DNA of 10,155 nucleotides from Pseudomonadota bacterium (GTDB taxonomy: Bacteria; Pseudomonadota; Gammaproteobacteria; UBA4575). The stretch spans positions 1 through 10,155 of the forward strand of contig VXPJ01000098.1 in the NCBI GenBank assembly GCA_009839635.1, given 5' to 3'. Below the pieces are notes generated by a model, which worked only from the letters and a program-made list of their open reading frames with translations, was not told the origin of the DNA and did not search any database. Shown here one piece after another: positions 6,006 through 10,155 of this stretch. A program made the position numbers and the translations under genes. Position 1 is the stretch's first letter. Every line of letters starts with the position of its first letter.

Positions 6006-7385
6006 TCAGACGATACCGAGCACATGCAGGAATATCAAAACCACACCCAGCGGGGCAATGTAGCGTGCCAGAAAGCGCCACAAGACGTAGCCTGCAGGGT
6101 GCCCGATCCGAAGCTCGTCGCGACGCGAGGGCTCACTCATGACCCATGCCGCGAACAGGCAAATCAGGATCCCGCCTAGCGGCAGCATGATATTGGACGT
6201 CAGGTAATCCAGCAGGTCAAAAAATGACTTGCCCTCAAAGGCCGTGCCGTCCAGCAACCGAACCCGGGTCCAGAGATTGAAGGAAAGCACCGTGCCTGCT
6301 CCGATCGCCCAGACAATCAAGCCGCAGACCAGGGAGGAGCGGAATCGGGTAAACGAGAACTTTTCTACCATCCAGGCCACCGCAGGCTCGATCATCGAGA
6401 TGGCTGAGGTCCAGGCCGCAAATACCAGCAGGATGAAGAACAGGAGTCCGAACAGGGTGCCGCCCGGCATGTGCCCGAAGGCCAGCGGCAGGGTAGTGAA
6501 AATCAGCCCCGGGCCCTGCCCCGCCTCCAGCCCGTTGGCAAACACGATCGGGAAAATTGCCAGCCCGGCCAGTATGGCGATCAGCGTATCGGTGAGCGCG
6601 ACCTGGACGCTGGTGCTTGCAATCGATGCATCCTCGGGAAGGTAGGCCCCGTACATCATGATCGCACCCATGCCGAGGCTCAGGGTGAAAAAGGCCTGGC
6701 CCATGGCCTTGAGCACAACATCCGGCGTGATCTTGGAAAAATCGGGAGTGAACAGGAACCTGAGCCCGCCGAGAAAATCCCCGGCGATGACTGCATACAC
6801 CACCATGACCAGGATCAGCAGGAACAGGCCGGGCATCAGAAACCGCACCGCCGCTTCCAGCCCCCGGCGCACGCCGCGGAGGATGACGAACATCGTAAGC
6901 ACCATGAACAGCGTATGCCAGAACATCAGCCGCCACGGATCAGCTACCAGGCGGTTGAATATCTCACCCACGCCCTGCGCGGAAATTCCACTGAACGAGC
7001 CTTCGGCGGCTTCCAGCACGTAGGCCAGCGTCCAGCCTGCGATAACACTGTAGTAGGAGAGGATCAGGAGCCCCGTCAGCATGCCCATCACCCCCAGCAT
7101 GCCCCACAGGGGGCTTTGGCCCTCCTCCCTTGCAAGCGTGCGCATGGTGTTGGCCGGGCTGCTCCGGCCCCTGCGGCCCAGCAGCACTTCCGATATCATC
7201 ACGGGCAGGCCCAGCAGTGCGATACAGACGAAATACAGCAGCACGAAAGCGCCACCCCCGCTGTCGCCTGCCATGTACGGAAATTTCCACACATTGCCGA
7301 GACCGACCGCCGAACCGGCCGCAGCCAGCACGAACATGAACCGCGACGACCAGTAGCCGTGGATCGATGTTCTTGTCGCAGTCAT
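6006..7385 (-). CDS. Sodium-dependent transporter, NSS (LeuT/MhsT-like) family
   Basis: This inner-membrane protein of 459 residues should couple sodium influx to uptake of an amino acid or similar small solute. The substrate cannot be told from sequence. TM1 carries AAAGSAVGLGNVWKFPYMAG (21-40), the broken helix that forms the sodium and substrate sites. TM3 carries LSYYSVIAGWTLAY (109-122), TM6 has FFTLSLGMGAIMMYGAYLP (232-250) and TM8 reads WTSAISMIEPAVAWMVE (325-341). I count about 11 hydrophobic helices, the number known for bacterial members such as Tyt1 and MhsT. I chose ATG 7385, because extending the frame upstream needs a TTG at 7409. Only a distant AAAGGG stands before 7385. It lies 26 nt upstream of ratA on the same strand and divergent from smpB, interrupting the usual ratA/smpB adjacency. 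Confidence 0.93.
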   Translation of the reverse strand: MTATRTSIHGYWSSRFMFVLAAAGSAVGLGNVWKFPYMAGDSGGGAFVLLYFVCIALLGLPVMISEVLLGRRGRSSPANTMRTLAREEGQSPLWGMLGVMGMLTGLLILSYYSVIAGWTLAYVLEAAEGSFSGISAQGVGEIFNRLVADPWRLMFWHTLFMVLTMFVILRGVRRGLEAAVRFLMPGLFLLILVMVVYAVIAGDFLGGLRFLFTPDFSKITPDVVLKAMGQAFFTLSLGMGAIMMYGAYLPEDASIASTSVQVALTDTLIAILAGLAIFPIVFANGLEAGQGPGLIFTTLPLAFGHMPGGTLFGLLFFILLVFAAWTSAISMIEPAVAWMVEKFSFTRFRSSLVCGLIVWAIGAGTVLSFNLWTRVRLLDGTAFEGKSFFDLLDYLTSNIMLPLGGILICLFAAWVMSEPSRRDELRIGHPAGYVLWRFLARYIAPLGVVLIFLHVLGIV

Positions 7386-7460
7386 GAGTGCGCTGTCATC
7401 CCTTTGCAAAAACCGGCGGTGGCCGAACGCCCTTCTATACTATAGCGGATGGCCGATCTT

Positions 7461-7491
7461 TTGAACGCACGCCGAATGAATTCATTACAAT
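7461..7491 (+). promoter_or_regulatory. Putative smpB promoter, predicting a leaderless mRNA
   Basis: TTGAAC (7461-7466) and TACAAT (7486-7491) are separated by 19 nt. TACAAT matches the -10 consensus at five of six positions. Only six bases (7492-7497) separate it from the smpB ATG, so transcription would start at or next to the A of ATG. No Shine-Dalgarno precedes the ATG, consistent with a leaderless message. The long spacer weakens the call. Confidence 0.4.
7475..7486. repeat. Perfect 12-bp palindrome in the smpB promoter spacer
   Basis: AATGAATTCATT is identical to its reverse complement. It sits between the proposed -35 and -10 of smpB and touches the first base of the -10, the position of a typical repressor operator. 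The sequence matches no operator I can name. Such an AT-rich perfect palindrome stands out in this GC-rich window, though a short one can arise by chance. Confidence 0.4.
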
Positions 7492-7497
7492 ACCCGC

Positions 7498-7971
7498 ATG
7501 CCCAAATCCAAGCCCCAGCCGGATTCCCGCATCGCAGTCAACAAAAAGGCCCGACACGACTACTTTATCGTCGAACAACTGGAAGCTGGACTGGTGCTTG
7601 AAGGCTGGGAGGTCAAAAGCCTGCGGGAAAAAAGCATCCAGCTCAAGGAGAGCTATGTGCTGATCCGGGACATGCAGGCCTGGCTGCTAGGCGCCCACAT
7701 CGCCCCGTTGATCACGACTTCCACCCACAAGGCGGCAGACCCGACCCGGACCCGAAAACTTCTTCTGCACAAGGATGAAATTGCCAAGCTGGTGGGGGCG
7801 GTGGAACGAAAAGGCTATACCATCATCCCCTTGTCCATGTACTGGAAAAAGGGTGTCGTCAAACTGGGGATTGCCGTGGCAAAAGGCAAGCACAAGCAGG
7901 ACCGTCGTGCAAGCATCAAGGAACGGGACTGGAAGCGCGACCAGCAGCGGCTGATGAAAAACGCAAAGTAG
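7498..7971 (+). CDS. smpB: SsrA-binding protein SmpB
   Basis: SmpB binds tmRNA and carries it into stalled ribosomes for trans-translation. The 157-residue product shows the whole family pattern. NKKARHDYFI (15-24) opens the OB-fold barrel, followed by GWEVKSLR (36-43), a tmRNA-contact strand, and HIAPL (67-71). Next come DPTRTRKLLL (81-90), YWKKGVVKL (115-123) and the basic C-terminal tail DRRASIKERDWKRDQQRLMK (135-154), which folds into a helix in the empty mRNA channel. The ATG at 7498 has no Shine-Dalgarno and lies six bases after a -10-like TACAAT. Its partner gene ssrA, found directly downstream in E. coli, is not seen in this window. The gene converges on a small lipoprotein gene. Confidence 0.97.
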   Translation: MPKSKPQPDSRIAVNKKARHDYFIVEQLEAGLVLEGWEVKSLREKSIQLKESYVLIRDMQAWLLGAHIAPLITTSTHKAADPTRTRKLLLHKDEIAKLVGAVERKGYTIIPLSMYWKKGVVKLGIAVAKGKHKQDRRASIKERDWKRDQQRLMKNAK

Positions 7972-7980
7972 GGAACCTGT

Positions 7981-8014
7981 CCGGCACCCTACTGGAGACT
8001 GTGCTGGATGCCGG
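7981..8014. terminator. Inverted repeat between convergent smpB and the lipoprotein gene
   Basis: CCGGCA (7981-7986) and TGCCGG (8009-8014) are perfect complements separated by 22 nt, ending exactly where the minus-strand lipoprotein stop begins and followed by TTAATT on the plus strand. It fills the gap between two convergent stop codons. The long loop and the lack of a proper T-run make it only a weak terminator candidate. Confidence 0.3.
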
Positions 8015-8221
8015 TTAATTCACTCCGCAGTTGTACACTCCGGAGACAGCCTGTGGCTGCATCCCCGCGACGCATTCATGATAGGAGCCGAATTCCATGT
8101 GTATGGCATCAGCGCCGGAGCCCGTTGCACCGATCCACTTTGACCTTGGATCGCTTTCACCACACCCGGAAATGGCTAGGAAACTGATCAGCAGCAAACA
8201 CGCCAAAGGCTTTTGTCTCAT
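8015..8221 (-). CDS. Small predicted lipoprotein of unknown function
   Basis: The frame encodes 68 residues that I cannot assign to a family. The N-terminus is a textbook lipoprotein signal: MRQK, a hydrophobic stretch (about 6-17) and lipobox ISGC with the acylated Cys at residue 20. The mature part would be only 49 residues, rich in Gly, Ser and Ala, with Cys50 and Cys65 that could form a disulfide in the periplasm. Gly21-Glu22 after the lipid Cys is not the Asp signal for inner-membrane retention, so outer-membrane sorting is likely. A GAGGGGG run (8231-8237) lies about 9 nt before ATG 8221 as ribosome binding site. The gene follows dnaQ by 91 nt on the same strand. By hand I count 41 of 68 third positions as G or C, which looks lower than its neighbours. 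The complete signal peptide with RBS argues that it is real. Confidence 0.68.
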   Translation of the reverse strand: MRQKPLACLLLISFLAISGCGESDPRSKWIGATGSGADAIHMEFGSYHECVAGMQPQAVSGVYNCGVN

Positions 8222-8264
8222 AATTATATGCCCCCTCAGAGGTTGGTCTGAACTACTTCAAAGC

Positions 8265-8293
8265 AATGTAACGGAAATCAGGCAGTACGGCAA
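8265..8293 (-). promoter_or_regulatory. Possible sigma-70 promoter for the small lipoprotein gene
   Basis: On the reverse strand TTGCCG (8293-8288) and TACATT (8270-8265) are spaced 17 nt apart, each four of six to consensus, in the 91-nt gap after dnaQ. This would give a leader of about 35 nt containing the GAGGGGG ribosome binding site. A better-looking TATAAT (8228-8223) lies too close to the ATG to serve this start. The -35 overlaps an imperfect inverted repeat (8288-8302, CGGTAAC-G-GTTGCCG on the reverse strand). Confidence 0.3.
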
Positions 8294-8312
8294 CCGTTAC
8301 CGAAGCGCAGGC

Positions 8313-9005
8313 TCATTGGCCGGATTCGCACTCCTTGCGGATCTGTTCCAGGAAGGCTTCGTGTGTCGCCAGCTCCTCGGCACTAGCTTCGATCACGCGC
8401 AAGCTTGAGCGAGGTCCCTTCGACCGCCTTGCCGCAAGCCGCTGCTTCGCAGCCTGCTCGGACTCCGTGCTGAGGCTCAATACCGACTGTCCGCCCGTCA
8501 TCACCAGATAGACGTCTGCCAGAATCTGGGCATCCAGCAACGCCCCGTGGTAGGTGCGCGCAGAATTGTCGATTTCATAGCGCTTGCACAGGGCATCCAG
8601 GCTGTTTTTTTGTCCCGGGTGGAGCTTGCGGGCCAGTTCCAGCGTGTCGGTCACGGTGCAGCAACTGCCAATATCGGTGATCTCGTGGCTGGCCAGCGAC
8701 AACTCGGTGTTGATGAATCCTATGTCGAAACTGGCATTGTGTATGACGAGTTCGGCCCCTTCCACGAAGCGAAGAAAATCATCGGCAATCTTGGCGAATT
8801 CGGGCTTGCCGTCAAGAAACTCCTGGGTAATTCCATGCACCTGCAAGGCACCCTCGTCAATGTCGCGGCCCGGGTTCAAGAACTGGTGAAATGTCTGGCC
8901 GGTAATCCGGCGATGCTGGACCTCTACGCATCCGATCTCGATCATGCGGTGTCCTTGCGCAACCTCGAGACCCGTGGTTTCCGTATCCAAAACAACCTGC
9001 CGCAT
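8313..9005 (-). CDS. dnaQ: DNA polymerase III epsilon subunit (3'-5' proofreading exonuclease)
   Basis: DnaQ is the proofreading exonuclease of the replicative polymerase core. The 230-residue product is of the DEDDh type. Exo I is VLDTETTGLE with Asp7 and Glu9, Exo II is HNASFD with Asp94, and Exo III is YHGALLDAQ with His153 and Asp158. These match Asp12, Glu14, Asp103, His162 and Asp167 of E. coli. The residues after about 175 form the C-terminal segment that would contact the alpha subunit. ATG 9005 was chosen over an upstream codon at 9029 because GGAGGAGG lies just upstream at good spacing, one of the strongest ribosome binding sites in the window. The gene is 33 nt downstream of rnhA on the same strand, whereas in E. 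coli the two are divergent. Confidence 0.96.
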   Translation of the reverse strand: MRQVVLDTETTGLEVAQGHRMIEIGCVEVQHRRITGQTFHQFLNPGRDIDEGALQVHGITQEFLDGKPEFAKIADDFLRFVEGAELVIHNASFDIGFINTELSLASHEITDIGSCCTVTDTLELARKLHPGQKNSLDALCKRYEIDNSARTYHGALLDAQILADVYLVMTGGQSVLSLSTESEQAAKQRLAARRSKGPRSSLRVIEASAEELATHEAFLEQIRKECESGQ

Positions 9006-9038
9006 GTTCCTCCTCCCGATCCTGATCAATTCCGATGG

Positions 9039-9479
9039 CTACGACAGCATGGCATCAATGGCGTCATTGGCCAGCTGGTCGACCTGTTCATTTTCCGCGT
9101 GCCCACTGTGCCCCTGTACCCAGTTCCAGGTGACCGTATGACGTTCAACCTGTGCATCGAGCTGCTGCCACAAGTCCTGGTTCTTGACGGGCTTTTTCGC
9201 CGAGGTCTTCCAGCCATTGCGCTTCCAGTGGGGCAGCCATTGCTGGATGCCATCCATCAGGTATCTCGAATCCGTGGTAATGCTGACCGTGCACGGGCGT
9301 TTGAGCTTTTGCAGGGCGGACAATGCCGCCTGCAACTCCATGCGGTTGTTGGTGGTCTCCTGCGCCGCCCCGTGAATGGTGGTTTCCCGGTTGCCGTAAC
9401 GCAGCAGGGCGGCCCAGCCTCCCGGGCCGGGATTGCCGCGGCAGGCGCCGTCAGTGTAGATATCGACCCGCTCTGGCAT
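9039..9479 (-). CDS. rnhA: Ribonuclease HI
   Basis: RNase HI cleaves the RNA strand of RNA-DNA hybrids, removing R-loops and primers in the cytoplasm. From ATG 9479 the product has 146 residues and its catalytic residues fall at exactly the E. coli positions: Asp10 (VDIYTDGACRGNPGPGGW), Glu48 (NNRMELQAAL), Asp70 (TTDSRYLMDGI) and Asp134 (ENEQVDQLAN), with His124 in VQGHSGHAEN. The basic handle region is present (HWKRNGWKTSAKKPVKNQDLW, about 84-104). A longer frame from TTG 9509 exists, but GGGAAG about 8 nt upstream of 9479 and the conserved N-terminus favour the shorter form. Its first 29 nt overlap the end of the methyltransferase gene, and dnaQ follows 33 nt later. Confidence 0.97.
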   Translation of the reverse strand: MPERVDIYTDGACRGNPGPGGWAALLRYGNRETTIHGAAQETTNNRMELQAALSALQKLKRPCTVSITTDSRYLMDGIQQWLPHWKRNGWKTSAKKPVKNQDLWQQLDAQVERHTVTWNWVQGHSGHAENEQVDQLANDAIDAMLS

Positions 9480-10155
9480 GATTGGCTTCCCGCGCGGAGG
9501 GTTCCGCAATGTTCACCGGCAGCACCGATTTCGGCGCACGCCAGGGCTGTGCACGTGGGGTCAGTGTCAACACCCGTTTTTTGACCACGAAGATCTGCAC
9601 GCTGCCAAGGCGTGCCAACCCGTAATGGCTGGCGTGACCGAGAAACCCCAGGCGCTGCTGCACCCGCTGGTTGCGAACGGGAGGACGCATCCCGATATGC
9701 CGGGTTTCCATGATCGTGAGATCCAGCAGGGAAAACCAGTCCCTGAGGCGCCTGGCTGTATAAAAATGGCCGCTCCAGGGCACCCTTCGGCTGCGCAGCA
9801 AGGCCAGCTTGCCCAGACCCATCATGCTGATCGGGTTGAAGGCGATCACCACCAGATGCCCTTCGGAAATCAGCACCCGATGTGCCTCACGCAGGACCTG
9901 ATGCGGGTCAGGGGAGAAATCAAGGGTATGCAGCAGGACCATCAGGTCGAGCGAATCATGCTGGAAAGGCAAGGTCAATGGGCTGGCCGAAACCGTACCC
10001 TGGCACGGTTCCTCGGTCATGTAGATCTTTCGGCCGATGCGGCTGCTCTGCAACAGGTCGACCTCTTTGGACAATGCGCCGACCTGCACTGCATAGTAGC
10101 CGAACAGTCCTGGAAGCACCCCGGACAGACTGCCTTGCAGTTCCTTGTACAGGTG
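9451..10155 (-). CDS. yafS: YafS-like class I SAM-dependent methyltransferase, start beyond right edge
   Basis: The reverse frame is open from the right edge to a TGA at 9451, giving 234 residues without a start inside the window. The fold is that of a class I methyltransferase of the Methyltransf_11 type. TLPFQHDSLDLMVLLHTLDF is the post-motif strand and acidic segment, VLREAHRVLISEGHLVVIAFNP is the conserved strand and turn, and GHFYTARRLRDWFSLLDLTI is the C-terminal part. Where the glycine-rich SAM loop is expected, the sequence reads YAVQVGALSKEVDLL, so motif I is degenerate. The gene precedes rnhA and dnaQ, as yafS does near rnhA in E. coli, which supports the family name. The substrate is unknown. 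Its 3' end overlaps rnhA by 29 nt, implying co-transcription. Confidence 0.82.
   Translation of the reverse strand, partial: HLYKELQGSLSGVLPGLFGYYAVQVGALSKEVDLLQSSRIGRKIYMTEEPCQGTVSASPLTLPFQHDSLDLMVLLHTLDFSPDPHQVLREAHRVLISEGHLVVIAFNPISMMGLGKLALLRSRRVPWSGHFYTARRLRDWFSLLDLTIMETRHIGMRPPVRNQRVQQRLGFLGHASHYGLARLGSVQIFVVKKRVLTLTPRAQPWRAPKSVLPVNIAEPSAREANHARAGRYLH

Larger units (their letters stand above)
7386..7497. other. Divergent transporter/smpB intergenic region
   Basis: This 112-nt region serves both directions. For the minus-strand transporter the best -10 candidate is TATAGT on the reverse strand (7444-7439), without a good -35 (TTCAAA lies 15 nt upstream of it). On the plus strand the same AT-rich patch gives TATACT (7436-7441), also without a -35. 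The smpB promoter and its palindrome are listed separately. Nothing else is recognised here. Confidence 0.3.

Noticed and set aside
6471..7445. Plus-strand open frame of 324 codons antisense to the transporter
   Set aside because: The translation is rich in Gln, His, Arg and Pro with no fold-like pattern, typical of the complement of a hydrophobic membrane-protein gene.
8223..8228. Perfect TATAAT on the reverse strand as -10 for the lipoprotein gene
   Set aside because: Transcription would begin a few bases after the ATG at 8221, losing the start codon and the GAGGGGG ribosome binding site; no alternative start keeps the signal peptide.
8097..8408. Plus-strand open frame of 103 codons across the lipoprotein gene and the dnaQ end
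   Set aside because: It is antisense to two better-supported genes, shows no recognisable motif and has no convincing ribosome binding site.
8547..9584. Plus-strand open frame of 345 codons antisense to dnaQ and rnhA
   Set aside because: Both opposite-strand genes have complete catalytic motifs; the long antisense frame is a by-product of GC-rich codon use and shows no domain pattern.
1..10155. Mobile elements, CRISPR arrays, prophage or tRNA genes
   Set aside because: I saw no transposase or integrase motifs, no regularly spaced repeats, no tRNA-like cloverleaf ends and no long terminal inverted repeats; intergenic gaps are all below 160 nt.

Overview
The window is a GC-rich, gene-dense stretch of a gammaproteobacterial chromosome. 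Every large gene is a housekeeping gene with a clear family assignment. The order grpE / nadK-recN-bamE / rnfH-ratA / smpB is the arrangement known from Enterobacterales and, in part, from Pseudomonas. The order yafS-rnhA-dnaQ is another familiar gammaproteobacterial neighbourhood. An hrcA gene next to grpE argues against Enterobacterales or Pseudomonas. It fits lineages that kept HrcA, such as Chromatiales/Ectothiorhodospiraceae-like or Xanthomonadales-like groups; this placement is inferred from gene content only.

Layout, left to right. (1) 1-2115, minus strand: the heat-shock cluster hrcA-grpE-dnaK, with dnaK running off the left edge. I read sigma-32-type promoters in front of grpE and dnaK and a sigma-70-type promoter in front of hrcA, and I find no CIRCE operator. 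(2) 2273-5234, plus strand: nadK-recN-bamE, a compact operon divergent from hrcA and ending in a 4-nt recN/bamE overlap. (3) 5265-7385, minus strand: an 11-helix NSS-family sodium symporter, then ratA, then rnfH, closely spaced and convergent with bamE. (4) 7498-7971, plus strand: smpB, divergent from the transporter, with a -10-like element only six bases before its ATG and a 12-bp palindrome in its promoter. (5) 8015-10155, minus strand: a yafS-type methyltransferase (start beyond the right edge), rnhA, dnaQ and a 68-residue predicted lipoprotein.

How the genes work together: DnaK and GrpE are chaperone and nucleotide exchange factor, and HrcA is a heat-shock repressor. NadK makes NADP. RecN repairs double-strand breaks. 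BamE belongs to the outer-membrane beta-barrel assembly machine. SmpB rescues stalled ribosomes with tmRNA. RNase HI and DnaQ act on RNA-DNA hybrids and in replication proofreading.

I found no insertion sequence, phage gene, CRISPR array, rRNA or tRNA, and no stretch above 300 bases without a gene. I see no strong candidate for a wholly new system. The least ordinary points are the NSS transporter lodged between ratA and smpB, the possible leaderless smpB promoter with its palindrome, the unassigned small lipoprotein, and the sigma-32 promoter pair beside an hrcA gene without CIRCE.
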